The translations under genes and the position numbers were made by a program. DNA of 64,000 nucleotides, taken from positions 32,504 through 96,503 of the forward strand of contig NZ_JAJSOK010000026.1 in assembly GCF_021283305.1 (NCBI RefSeq), written 5' to 3'. The notes beneath the pieces were generated by a model. That model saw nothing but the letters and a program-made list of their open reading frames with translations, had not been told where the DNA came from and searched no databases. Each line of letters begins with the position of its first letter. Within the stretch, counting starts at the first letter, position 1. Shown here in pieces: positions 34,651-43,233 of this stretch. The stretch comes from Pseudonocardia kujensis. GTDB taxonomy: Bacteria > Actinomycetota > Actinomycetes > Mycobacteriales > Pseudonocardiaceae.

Positions 34651-35538
34651 CTAGGCGCGTTTGCCCGACGTCTCCCAGTGGTCCACTGTCGACCACGCCT
34701 TCATCTTCGGGGCGTAGACGGCCACGTCGTTCGGGTCTGCTGTTCCTGCGCCTCCGGAGGTGTGGTGGCCGCCGTCGATGGCGAGGTTCAGGCCGTTGAT
34801 CCAGGACGCCTCGTCGGAAGCCAGGTACACGACGGCGCTCGCGATGTCGTCGGGTTCACCGAGGCGTTTGGTCAGGTGGGCGTTCATGACCACCTGGCGG
34901 TCGGCGGTTCCCTCTGCGCCGTAGAAGTTCAGGCCTCTTGGCGTGGCGACGCACCCGGGGGAGATGGTGTTCGTCCGGATGTTCCATGGTGCCAGCTCGT
35001 GCGCCAGGTAGGAGGCAAGTCGGATCACCCCGGCCTTTGCCACCGAGTAGGCGGGATGAAGAGGCAGGTTTCCTGGGTAGCCGGTGCCGAGGTTCGCGCC
35101 GGCGACGGAGCCCATGTAGCTCATGCTGCCGCCGCCGCGCGCCCGAAGGTGAGGAATGGCGTGCTTGGAGACGAGGAAGGGGATCAGCAGGGTGTGGTCG
35201 ATCGTGAACTGCCAATCGTCCAGGCTCGAGTCCTCGACTGCTCCCAGTCTCATCTGCATTGCATTGTGATGCACGACGTCCACGCCACCGAACTTGTCGG
35301 CGGCGAACTCCAGTAGGTGGTGGGCGTGTTGCTCGTTGGTCAGGTCGATCGGATGGAGTGACTCCATCCTTCCTCCGGCCGCTCGCACGATGTCGAGAGT
35401 CTCCTGGGCGTCCTCGCCCAGGATGTCGCATCCGATGACGGACGCGCCTTCGGCCACGCAGCGGAGGGCGACCTGCCTGGCCATCCCGATTCCGGTTCCG
35501 GTGATGACGACGACTTTGCCTTCCAGGCGACCTGGCAC
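34651..35538 (-). CDS. short-chain dehydrogenase/reductase, atypical
   Basis: SDR of 295 aa, longer than usual through a C-terminal extension (AVYAPKMKAWSTVDHWET). GTG 35538 (reads MPGRLEGKVVVITG) has GGGAGA upstream. Loop TGTGIGMA instead of TGxxxGIG, HHNAM in place of NNAG, catalytic YSVAK, PGCVATPRG after the active site. The changed NNAG suggests an unusual active-site surround. Divergent from the plus-strand operon that begins near 35853; probably part of the P450/LLM pathway. Confidence 0.82.
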   Translation of the reverse strand: MPGRLEGKVVVITGTGIGMARQVALRCVAEGASVIGCDILGEDAQETLDIVRAAGGRMESLHPIDLTNEQHAHHLLEFAADKFGGVDVVHHNAMQMRLGAVEDSSLDDWQFTIDHTLLIPFLVSKHAIPHLRARGGGSMSYMGSVAGANLGTGYPGNLPLHPAYSVAKAGVIRLASYLAHELAPWNIRTNTISPGCVATPRGLNFYGAEGTADRQVVMNAHLTKRLGEPDDIASAVVYLASDEASWINGLNLAIDGGHHTSGGAGTADPNDVAVYAPKMKAWSTVDHWETSGKRA

Positions 35539-35568
35539 CGCGCTCTCCCTCGTCGGTGTGGCGGGATC

Positions 35569-35626
35569 GAACGCGTTCAGCCCGGCCCGGCCGATTTTGA
35601 CCACATGGTCGGCTTACTGAACGCGT
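35569..35626. promoter_or_regulatory. paired inverted repeats upstream of SDR
   Basis: ACGCGTTCAG (35571-35580) and its exact reverse complement CTGAACGCGT (35617-35626) are 36 bp apart. The first is part of the palindrome GAACGCGTTC (35569-35578). Between them lies a dyad GACCA-CA-TGGTC (35599-35610). The block sits 30-90 bp upstream of the SDR start, a likely repressor-binding region. Confidence 0.5.
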
Positions 35627-35691
35627 GGTTGGTCATCGTGATGCGGGGCGCGGGGGGTGTCAAGACGCTGCCCGTCGTCCGCTTGCGGCTG

Positions 35692-35745
35692 TTGACAGGA
35701 GCGCGAGCCGCACCCTAATTTGACCTAGCAGTTGGATTGCCAACT
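35692..35745 (+). promoter_or_regulatory. promoter with operator for 35.8 kb plus-strand operon
   Basis: TTGACA (35692-35697), 18-nt spacer, TAATTT (35716-35721), then the perfect dyad AGTTGG-ATTG-CCAACT (35730-35745) around the expected transcription start. This is a good match to a vegetative promoter with a repressor site at +1. It drives the truncated SDR start and the operon behind it. Confidence 0.6.
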
Positions 35746-35852
35746 CACTGGTTACATCCGCTGAGCATGACGCTCGGCCGCGTCCCCGGGCCCAGTCCCG
35801 GGCGCGCCCATCCCGACGAGGACACGTTGCGGTGTCCGTACGGAGGTCACTG

Positions 35853-35954
35853 AGGTGGCGAGTCTCGAGGGCAAGGTCGGACGAGCTCATCCGGTACCAC
35901 TCGCGAGCCATCCGCTTCCACAGCGAGCGTGTCGAAGCGCTTGCCGCCGAATAG
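35853..35954 (+). pseudogene. fused remnants: SDR start joined to an unrelated tail
   Basis: GTG 35853 follows GGAGGTCACTGAG and reads V-ASLEGKV, the standard SDR N-terminus, for eight codons only. The sequence then switches to a coding-like tail in another frame (DELIRYHSRAIRFHSERVEAL, stop at 35952-35954) that belongs to a different, unidentified protein. A deletion has joined the two. The promoter and ribosome site in front are intact. The rest of 35746-35852 shows a GC hairpin and nothing else. Confidence 0.5.
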
Positions 35955-35964
35955 CGCGGCCGTC

Positions 35965-36389
35965 ATGAGTACGGAATCGACACTTCCGGGATGGCTCGCG
36001 ACGGCGATCGACGCCCTTTCGGGCGGCGATCTCGACGGATGGCTGGCCATGTTCGCCCCGGACGGCGTCCACGAACTGCCGTGGGCGCCCGAGCATCGAG
36101 TTCGCAGGTTGGAAGGCCACGCGGCGATGCGCGCCACATGAGTCGACTGGCCGAACGCCTCGAGATCGGGACCTTCCGCGACGTGCAGACCCTTCAGGCT
36201 GGCGACGACACCGTCGTGCGCGCCACCGGCCACCACAGGCTCCTCGACGGAACGCCTGTGGTCCTGCACTACATCTGGTTCATCACCCGTCGGAACGGCA
36301 AGGTCACGCATCTACAGGACTACATCAATCCGCAGGCAGCGCCTCGACGCGGAGGCGGAGAGGGAGTGCTCGTTGACGGACGATCATGA
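35965..36389 (+). pseudogene. SnoaL-like domain protein with frameshift
   Basis: ATG 35965 opens a SnoaL/NTF2-like protein (PGWLATAIDALSGGDLDGWL, MFAPDGVHELPWAPEHRV, LEGHAAMRA) that meets TGA at 36139-36141. In the next frame the domain continues (SRLAERLEIGTFRDVQTL, VVLHYIWFITRRNGKVTHL, QDYINPQAA) to a stop at 36387-36389. A single-base indel near 36135 therefore splits a protein of about 140 aa. The end overlaps the following gene. Real inactivation or read error cannot be separated here. Confidence 0.65.
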
Positions 36390-37218
36390 CGTGGACCGGA
36401 CCCGGATCGTGGTCGTCGGGCTCGGAGGGATCGGCGGCGGAATGGCCCGGCGGCTCGCCGACTGCGACAGAGACGTCGTCGGACTCGATGTCGACGCCCT
36501 GCGGGCCGGCGCGTGGAGCGCGAGTTCGGGGACTCCCGCAGTCTCCGTGTTCGAGGACATCGACTGGCAGACCGTCCGCTGCGTCGTGATCGCGGTGCGT
36601 ACGGCACCGCAGGTCGAATCGGTGCTCTCCCGCCCGGAGGTGTCCTCGGTCCTCGTGGACGGGGCGAGCGTCTTCATCGTCACCACGATGACACCGTCCG
36701 CAGCACGTGCCGTGATCGGCGGCGGGCCCGCAGGTCTCCGCCTGTTCGAGCTCCCCGTCTCGGGCGGAGAGGTCAAGGCGGCGCAGGGGGAGCTCACCGG
36801 TCTCCTCGCCGGCCCAGAGCCGGACGAGTTCGAGCGCGACCTCCTCCGTGATCTCTTCGCGAGGACCTTCACTCTCGATGCGGTCGGTCAGCCCTCCCTG
36901 CTCAAGTTGATCAACAATGGTCTCGCGACCCACAATGCGCTGGCCGCAGCGGTCGCGCTCGCCACGGCGCACGAGGGTGGAATCGACGCGTCGGTCGCGT
37001 GCAGCGTGATTCGGACGTCCTCGGGATCGAGCGTGATCGGAGACGGTCTGGCCGTGCTCTCGGACAACCAGGTGGATCTGCTGGTGAAGGACCTGCAGTT
37101 GCTCAGCGACGAGCTGATGGGTTCGCCGTTCGCGGACATGAGCGTCGACGAGATCAAGCCGAGGGTCGTCGCAGCACGTGCGCTGCTGAGCGCCACGTCG
37201 GAAGGAGACCAGCTATGA
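36373..37218 (+). CDS. NAD(P)-dependent dehydrogenase, 3-hydroxyisobutyrate dehydrogenase-like
   Basis: 281-aa beta-hydroxyacid dehydrogenase-like protein. TTG 36373 is preceded by GAGGGAG. Rossmann loop VVGLGGIGGGMARRL near residue 13, LPVSGGEVKAAQGELTGLL near 125 and LLKLINNGLATHN, whose Lys is in the catalytic position. Shorter and more diverged than the homologue at 16931. Four-nt ATGA overlap with the OYE/FAD gene implies coupled translation, and so a joint redox step. Confidence 0.83.
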   Translation: MTDDHDVDRTRIVVVGLGGIGGGMARRLADCDRDVVGLDVDALRAGAWSASSGTPAVSVFEDIDWQTVRCVVIAVRTAPQVESVLSRPEVSSVLVDGASVFIVTTMTPSAARAVIGGGPAGLRLFELPVSGGEVKAAQGELTGLLAGPEPDEFERDLLRDLFARTFTLDAVGQPSLLKLINNGLATHNALAAAVALATAHEGGIDASVACSVIRTSSGSSVIGDGLAVLSDNQVDLLVKDLQLLSDELMGSPFADMSVDEIKPRVVAARALLSATSEGDQL

Positions 37219-39227
37219 TCGAGGAATGGCGGGACGGGACGGTGCTCCCGCACCTGATGAGCCCCACGCGGATCGGGTCGCGCGCCGTGAAGAACCGCAT
37301 CGTCTCGCCGCCCCACGGCACCTACTTCGCCGCCGGCGGCCTGGTCACCGACCGCCAGATCGCTTACTACGCCGAACGCGCCGCCGGTGGCGTCGGCATG
37401 ATCGTTGCGGGGAACTTCGCCGCATGGGACCGCTCGAAGACCGGTGGCGCTCAGAACTACGCCTTCGCCCCCGAGGCGCTCGAAGGGCATCGTAGACTCG
37501 CACAGACCGTGCAGGCGCACGACGCGCTGATGGTCGCACAGCTCTGGGACGGCGGACGTCAGGGCTCGTCACTGCAGAGCAGACTGCCCCTGCTGTCGGC
37601 GTCACCGCTTCCGGATCCGGTCGTCCGCGAGACTCCGAAACAGCTCGAGGCGTTCGAGATCGAGGAGATGATCGCGAGCTTCGCGCGGTCGGCCGGGCTC
37701 ATGGCCGAAGCGGGTTGGGACGGCGTCGAGCTCCTCGCCGCCCAGGGCTACGGTCTCGCCCAGTTCGTCTCGCCCCAGATGAACCGCCGCACCGACGGGT
37801 GGGGCGGGTCGCACGAGGGTCGGGCGAGGATCGTGTGCGAGATCGTGCGCCGCATCCGGACGGCCGTCCCTGCGGACTTCCTCGTGGGCGTGCGCATCAA
37901 CGGCGACGACATGATCCCCGGTGGTGTCACGCCGGCCGATGCCGTCATCACCGCGAGACTGCTGGAGCAGGTGGGAGGGGTCGACTACCTCAACGTCAGC
38001 GGGGCGAGCAACGAGAACTATCCCCTGTGGATCGCCGACATGTCCCACGACGCCGGACTCTTCGTCAGCGCTGCGCAGATGATCAAAGATGCGGTGTCGC
38101 TGCCGGTGATGGTGGCTACCCGTGTCAAGGACCCGCTTATGGCTGAGCGGTTGGTGGCCGACGGCGAGGCCGACCTGGTGGGGATGAACCGAGCACTGAT
38201 CGCCGATCCCACACTGCCGAAGAAGATCGCGGATGGGCGACTCAGCAGTGCCGTCCCGTGCATCAGCTGCAACCAGGGTTGCGTGGGTCGGAGCGCGATG
38301 GGCGCGGCGATGAGCTGCACGGTCAACCCACGGGTGGGCTTCGAGGACATACCGTTCCACGGTGCCCTCCCGCATCGGTCCGTCGGGGTGGTGGGCGGGG
38401 GACCGGCGGGTCTCAAGGCGGCAGTCACGGTCGCCGAGGCCGGTGCCGAGGTGGTGCTCTTCGAGTCCGGTCCGAGACTGGGCGGACAGATCGAACTCGC
38501 CTCCCGCTGCGCGAGCCGCGCGGAGCTCCACCTGATCGTCGAGCACCTCAGCCGTCGGCTGGCGGACCTCGGGGTCGACGTGCGGCTGGGTGTCACCGCC
38601 ACCGTCGCAGACCTCAGGGTATTCGACCATGTACTCCTGGCGGCCGGATCGCGGCCGTTGCGCACCGGCTTCTCCACCGCCCGCCCCGATGTCCTGGCCC
38701 TGCAGGGGCATGATCTCCCCCACGTGAAGTCCGTATGGGATGTCCTCGAGGCACCGGACTTGGTCGGGGCTCGGGTCCTCGTCGTCGAGGACGAGTTCCA
38801 GGGGCAGGCGACTACCGCGGCCGAGTTCCTCGCCCAGCACGGGCGCGCTGTGACCGTTGTGTCGAGGTCGATGTCGGTCGGCCTGTGGAGCGGGCCCAAC
38901 CAGGAGTTCCTGTACAAGCGTCTGCGCCGGGCCGGCATCGAACTCAGGCCCCATACGTGGATCTCGGCCATCCAGGACCGGGGTGTGCACGCCTACGACG
39001 TCTTCGCGGGCGACACCGTCGACCTGGGTGAGTTCGACACCGTCGTCCTCGCGACGGGGAACGTCGTCAACGACGACCTGTATCGGCAGATGAGCGACGA
39101 CCCGCGCGTCGTCCGCATCGGCGACTGTCTGGCGCCTCGTCGACTCGACAACGCCATCTGGGACGGCTTCCACGCCGTCGACCACATGACGACGGTGACT
39201 CGAACTGCAGATCGCGTGCCGTCCTGA
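37215..39227 (+). CDS. OYE/FAD iron-sulfur oxidoreductase (2,4-dienoyl-CoA reductase / amine dehydrogenase type)
   Basis: Multidomain flavoprotein, 670 aa. N-terminal FMN TIM barrel (IGSRAVKNRIVSPPHG at 17-32, then QGYGLAQFVSPQMNRRTDGWGG), a 4Fe-4S motif CISCNQGCVG about residue 350 with a further Cys in MSCTVNP, then FAD and NAD(P) Rossmann domains (VGVVGGGPAGLKAA; LVVEDEFQGQATTAAEFL). ATG 37215 overlaps the dehydrogenase stop. Family members reduce dienoyl-CoA or oxidise amines. The His/Tyr catalytic pair of dienoyl-CoA reductase was not located, so the reaction stays open. Confidence 0.88.
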   Translation: MIEEWRDGTVLPHLMSPTRIGSRAVKNRIVSPPHGTYFAAGGLVTDRQIAYYAERAAGGVGMIVAGNFAAWDRSKTGGAQNYAFAPEALEGHRRLAQTVQAHDALMVAQLWDGGRQGSSLQSRLPLLSASPLPDPVVRETPKQLEAFEIEEMIASFARSAGLMAEAGWDGVELLAAQGYGLAQFVSPQMNRRTDGWGGSHEGRARIVCEIVRRIRTAVPADFLVGVRINGDDMIPGGVTPADAVITARLLEQVGGVDYLNVSGASNENYPLWIADMSHDAGLFVSAAQMIKDAVSLPVMVATRVKDPLMAERLVADGEADLVGMNRALIADPTLPKKIADGRLSSAVPCISCNQGCVGRSAMGAAMSCTVNPRVGFEDIPFHGALPHRSVGVVGGGPAGLKAAVTVAEAGAEVVLFESGPRLGGQIELASRCASRAELHLIVEHLSRRLADLGVDVRLGVTATVADLRVFDHVLLAAGSRPLRTGFSTARPDVLALQGHDLPHVKSVWDVLEAPDLVGARVLVVEDEFQGQATTAAEFLAQHGRAVTVVSRSMSVGLWSGPNQEFLYKRLRRAGIELRPHTWISAIQDRGVHAYDVFAGDTVDLGEFDTVVLATGNVVNDDLYRQMSDDPRVVRIGDCLAPRRLDNAIWDGFHAVDHMTTVTRTADRVPS

Positions 39228-39256
39228 GGCAGCGCCGTAGTCCGTGAACGTCGCCG

Positions 39257-39271
39257 CCCGCCGTCGGCGGG
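39257..39271 (+). terminator. short GC hairpin before Liv-type operon
   Basis: CCCGCC-GTC-GGCGGG, 30 nt after the oxidoreductase stop and 50 nt before the binding-protein start. Possible weak terminator or processing site separating the two units. Confidence 0.35.
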
Positions 39272-39320
39272 TGGTTCCACAGTCGCGCCGGGGCACAGCG
39301 AGAGGCAAAGAGGCCGAATC

Positions 39321-40559
39321 ATGAGATCAAACAGGTTGTGGGTGCTCGTCGGGGCCCTGGCATCGTCCATCGCGGTGCTGGCAGGCTGCGGCGCGTCACC
39401 GAGTCCCGCCGGAGCCGAAGGGCTCACCGGGGACCCCTTGGTGATCGGCGTCATCGAGGACACCTCGGGCGCCGCGTCGTTCTACTCCCAACAGGGCGTC
39501 AGGATGATCGAGTACGCCGCGGAGCAGGTGAACCGGGGCGAGTACCCCGCAGAGATCGCGGCTCTCTTCGGTACCAACAGCCGAGGTGTCGCAGGCCGAC
39601 CGATCCAGCTCGTCACCGAGGACGACGGGAACGACCCCAACCGGGCGGTCCAAGCAGCCCGCAAGCTCGTCGGTGCAGGCGCCAAGGCGATCATCACCAC
39701 GTCGAGCTCGGCCTCGACCATCCAGGCACGCGTCGTGTGTCAGGAGGAGGAGATTCCGTGCATCGCGTCGGCGAACGCATCGGCGGACATCGTGAAGAAC
39801 CCGAACGCCGACTTCGTCTTCACGATCTCCCCTAATTCGACGCTCATTGCGGCCGTCTACAGCTCCTTCTTCAAGGCGAAGGGCTACCGGACTGTCGCCT
39901 TCGTCGCCGACAGCACTCCGTCGTCGAAGGCAGTGACCGACGCTTATCGTGCCGCTCTCGAGGGGGCCGGGATGACCGTGGTCGCGCAGGAGGTGATCCC
40001 GGTCGGCAGCACGGATGCCACGGCCCAGGTGTCACGGGTGGCCGCGGCGGCACCCGCCGTCGTCTTCACGACCTGTTCGTCAGCGCCCGAGGAGGGCCTG
40101 TTCTACAAGTACGCAGGCGACCGCTTGGCGACGACCCCTAAGTGGGGCACCAACAACCTGACCCTGGCCGATGAGACAGTGGAGATCGCAGGCCCGGCTA
40201 TCAACGGGGCCAAGGCGGCGGATCTCCGGTCACCGGACAACAAGTACTCCACGGAGGTCGCCGAGGGATTCGCCCGGGCGCAGGGTGGCGACAGTCACCT
40301 CGCCTGGACGTCACTGACCCACTGGGACGCCGTGATGCTGCTGAAGCGGGCGTTCGAGAGCGCGGGCACCGACGAGGGGCCGCGAGTGGTCCAGGAGATC
40401 GAGGGCATCCGCGACTTCCCGGTCGCCCACGGACAGCCCGGCTACACCGTCTCGTTCAGCGCGGAGAACCACAACGGCGCCAGTGCGCGGGCAATCGTCC
40501 CGGTCGTCTTCGAGAACGAGCACACCGTCGTCGCGAAGGACGAACAGATGCCCCAGTAG
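39321..40559 (+). CDS. branched-chain amino acid-type ABC transporter binding lipoprotein
   Basis: Periplasmic-binding-protein type 1 receptor, 412 aa. Signal MRSNRLWVLVGALASSIAVLAGC with lipobox Cys23. Then IGVIEDTSGAASFYSQQGVRMIEYA, the family's first binding loop, VTEDDGNDPNRAVQAARKLV, and the second-domain hinge TVAFVADSTPSSK. In actinobacteria and soil proteobacteria such receptors often bind aromatic or amide compounds rather than Leu/Ile/Val. First gene of a five-gene ABC unit. Confidence 0.9.
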   Translation: MRSNRLWVLVGALASSIAVLAGCGASPSPAGAEGLTGDPLVIGVIEDTSGAASFYSQQGVRMIEYAAEQVNRGEYPAEIAALFGTNSRGVAGRPIQLVTEDDGNDPNRAVQAARKLVGAGAKAIITTSSSASTIQARVVCQEEEIPCIASANASADIVKNPNADFVFTISPNSTLIAAVYSSFFKAKGYRTVAFVADSTPSSKAVTDAYRAALEGAGMTVVAQEVIPVGSTDATAQVSRVAAAAPAVVFTTCSSAPEEGLFYKYAGDRLATTPKWGTNNLTLADETVEIAGPAINGAKAADLRSPDNKYSTEVAEGFARAQGGDSHLAWTSLTHWDAVMLLKRAFESAGTDEGPRVVQEIEGIRDFPVAHGQPGYTVSFSAENHNGASARAIVPVVFENEHTVVAKDEQMPQ

Positions 40560-40596
40560 GGCGGAGCGCTTCCAGGCCCAGACAAAGGAGTCGTTC

Positions 40597-41472
40597 ATGG
40601 CCATTCATTGGATCGATGCTCTTTCGGCCGTGCGGGTGGGCCTCATGTATGCGCTGCTGGCGCTCGCATACTTCCTGTTCGCGCGGACCACCGGCACCAT
40701 CAACTTCGCGATCGGCGGCTATGCGATGGTTGCGGGTCTGCTCTACGGCAGCGTCGTCACCCGAGTGGGCGTGCCCCCGGTTCTGGCGCTGGTCGCGGCC
40801 GTGGTGGTCGCGACGGCACTCGGCAGCCTGACCGAGGCACTTGTGATCCGACCCATCGCGGCCCGGCACCGCGACGAGTTCGTGGTAGTCCTGGCCATCG
40901 CGGCGCTGCTGTTCGTTCTGCAGCAACTCGCGGGGATGCTCTTCGGCCGACGGGCCGTCGTGGCGAGGCCGCTCACGGACTCCGCTTTCACCGTGGCGGG
41001 TCAGACCGTCGGTGTGCACGACGTCATCACCATCGTGCTGTCGTTGGCCGTCGTCGTGCTCGTCGGACTGTGGGTCGCCCGTGGCCGTTCGGGTCGGATG
41101 ACGCGTGCCATCGGTGACAACGAGGACGCCGCGAGGGCCCTCGGGATCCCCGTGCAGCGAATCCGCATGCTCACGGCCAGCACCGCAGGCGGGATCGCCG
41201 GGCTCGCGGGCGCGCTGGCCGCGCCGCAGGCCGGGCTGACCATCCAGTCGGGCGTCACGCTGTCGATCGTGGGATTCATCGCGCTCGTGATCGGAGGAAC
41301 GGGCACTGCCTACGCCCCGCTGGTCGGCGGGATTGTGCTGAGCGTCCTCGAGGCGGGGGCGTCGCTGATCTTCGGCAGCGCGAGCCGCGACTACCTGATG
41401 CTGGCGGCTGTGCTGCTGGTCTTCGCGATCAGACCCGAAGGACTGTTCAGTACGAGAGTGAGGACCACATGA
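40597..41472 (+). CDS. Liv-type ABC permease 1 (LivH-like)
   Basis: Inner-membrane permease, 291 aa. ATG 40597 is behind AAAGGAG; the longer open frame overlaps the binding-protein gene. Eight or so helices, with FARTTGTINFAIGGYAMVAGLL early and the cytoplasmic IGDNEDAARALGIPVQRIRMLT loop that contacts the ATPases. C-terminal RPEGLFSTRVRTT. Overlaps permease 2 by 4 nt. Confidence 0.88.
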   Translation: MAIHWIDALSAVRVGLMYALLALAYFLFARTTGTINFAIGGYAMVAGLLYGSVVTRVGVPPVLALVAAVVVATALGSLTEALVIRPIAARHRDEFVVVLAIAALLFVLQQLAGMLFGRRAVVARPLTDSAFTVAGQTVGVHDVITIVLSLAVVVLVGLWVARGRSGRMTRAIGDNEDAARALGIPVQRIRMLTASTAGGIAGLAGALAAPQAGLTIQSGVTLSIVGFIALVIGGTGTAYAPLVGGIVLSVLEAGASLIFGSASRDYLMLAAVLLVFAIRPEGLFSTRVRTT

Positions 41473-42485
41473 CCTCCACGCAGATCGCGACGGCTCTTCC
41501 GCGCGACCGAAGAGTGCTCGGGGTTCAGACCTGGACCGTAGCGGCCGTCGCTCTCGCGGCCCTCGCCCTGGCCTACTTCGGGTTTGCGGTCACCTCGCCC
41601 TACCGGCTCGACATCGCCATGACCTTCACGATGTACTCGCTGCTGGCCTTGGGCATGTACGTGCCGCTGTTCCTCGGCGGGAACATCGACCTCGCCTACA
41701 ACGCCTACTACGCGGCCGGGGCCTACTCGGTCGCCCTGGTCGGTGCCCGTACGCACCTGCCGCTGCTTGTGGCGGTGCCGATCGGTGCTCTAATCGCTGC
41801 GGTGCTCGCGCTCGTCGTGGGCCTCGCCACGACTCATCTGTCCGGATTCCATCTCGCCCTCGCGACGATGCTGGCGGGCCTGGCCGTCTACCGGTGGATC
41901 AGCAGCACCGGCGCGGAGATCACCGGCGGAGCGGACGGGATCGGCGGCATCCCGCGGCTGGAGGTCCTTGGGGTGGAGTTCGACCGGGAGCTCCTCGTCG
42001 CGGTGGGCTTCCTGGCGGTGTGGCTGGTCGCGCTGTGCCTGAGCCGGTTCCGCCGGGCACTGCCTGGTCTGTCCGTCAGGCTCAACCGCGCGTCGCCCGC
42101 CGCGGCGGAGGCCGCCGGGGTCCCCACCCGCTCCATGAAGCTGATGTCGCTGATGTCCGGGGCGGCCATCGCCTCCCTCGGCGGGACGTTCATCGCATTG
42201 ATGAACCAGTTCATCCTGGCCGACTCGTTCTCCCACGACATCGTCTTCCTGATCCTGTTCCTGCCGATGCTCGGCGGCATCGCCAGCCCCTGGGGCGCCG
42301 TCATCGGTGCGGCCCTGCTGGTCCTGCTCAACGAGGCCTCGTCACTCCTCGAGGGGCCGGGACCGCTGATCTTCGGTGGGGCGTCGCTGCTCATCCTCAT
42401 CCTGCTGCCGGGCGGGCTCCTCGGCATCGCGGCGACGACATGGTCGACATGGGCGAGGCGGTCGAGGGGGAGCTTCGATGACTGA
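41469..42485 (+). CDS. Liv-type ABC permease 2 (LivM-like)
   Basis: Second membrane subunit, 338 aa. YTMYSLLALGMYVPLFLGGNIDLAYNA-like helices (here FTMYSLLALGMYVPLFLGG), LAYNAYYAAGAYSVAL, and the ATPase-contact loop VRLNRASPAAAEAAGVPT followed by KLMSLMSGAAIASLGG. Eight-nt overlap with the ATPase gene. Forms the channel with LivH-like permease 1. Confidence 0.88.
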   Translation: MTSTQIATALPRDRRVLGVQTWTVAAVALAALALAYFGFAVTSPYRLDIAMTFTMYSLLALGMYVPLFLGGNIDLAYNAYYAAGAYSVALVGARTHLPLLVAVPIGALIAAVLALVVGLATTHLSGFHLALATMLAGLAVYRWISSTGAEITGGADGIGGIPRLEVLGVEFDRELLVAVGFLAVWLVALCLSRFRRALPGLSVRLNRASPAAAEAAGVPTRSMKLMSLMSGAAIASLGGTFIALMNQFILADSFSHDIVFLILFLPMLGGIASPWGAVIGAALLVLLNEASSLLEGPGPLIFGGASLLILILLPGGLLGIAATTWSTWARRSRGSFDD

Positions 42486-43233
42486 GCTGCTGGCGTGTCG
42501 TGACATCGGGAAGCTCTACGGCGGCGTCGTGGCCCTGAAGAAGATCGACCTCGCGGTCGACGCGGGCGAGATCGTCGGCCTGGTCGGCGCGAACGGAGCA
42601 GGCAAGTCGACGCTGATCGACATCATCAGCGGCAACACCCGCCAGTCGCGCGGCGCGGTCCACCTGAGGGGCGCCGAAGTCCGCGGCGGACCCGCCAAGC
42701 GGGCCAGGGCGGGCATCTCACGCACCTTCCAGCTGCCACAGGTCGCGCACGACCTGTCACTGCGGGAGAACATCGCGTGCGGCCTCGCCGCACCCCGCTT
42801 CCGGTCGCCCTACCGGCTCGCAGCCGAATGGTTCCACTCGGCGGTGCACGACACCACGGATTGGGGCCTGGTCGAGGAAGTGTCGAGGTCGATCGGACTG
42901 TCCGGACTCGAGCGCGCGGCCGGGACGGTGTCCTTCGGCGATCTCCGGTTGACCGAGGTGGCTCGCGCGCTGGTGCAGCAACCGGACTTCATCATGCTGG
43001 ACGAGCCGTTCCCGGGCGTCGACGACGACGGCGTCGCGGGCGTGCTCGCGGCCCTGCGCGAGCTGAGCGCGCAGGGGAAGGGCGTGCTGCTCGTGGACCA
43101 CAACGTCGACATCGTCGCCTCGATCGCCGACTCGCTGGTGCTGATCGCGGAGGGCGAGGTCGCGATCGAGGGGAGCGTGGAGGACTGCATGGCGAGTCAG
43201 GTGTTCCGTCATCGCTACATCGGGGTCGCGTGA
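42478..43233 (+). CDS. Liv-type ABC ATPase 1 (LivG-like)
   Basis: 251-aa ATPase. Walker A GANGAGKST about residues 38-46, RTFQLPQV Q-loop, signature shifted to VSFGDLRLTEVARAL instead of LSGGQ, Walker B FIMLDEPFPGVDDDG and switch region LLVDHNVDIV. The signature change (SFGD) is common in this subgroup. ATG 42478 overlaps the permease end; TGATG links to the next ATPase. Confidence 0.9.
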   Translation: MTELLACRDIGKLYGGVVALKKIDLAVDAGEIVGLVGANGAGKSTLIDIISGNTRQSRGAVHLRGAEVRGGPAKRARAGISRTFQLPQVAHDLSLRENIACGLAAPRFRSPYRLAAEWFHSAVHDTTDWGLVEEVSRSIGLSGLERAAGTVSFGDLRLTEVARALVQQPDFIMLDEPFPGVDDDGVAGVLAALRELSAQGKGVLLVDHNVDIVASIADSLVLIAEGEVAIEGSVEDCMASQVFRHRYIGVA

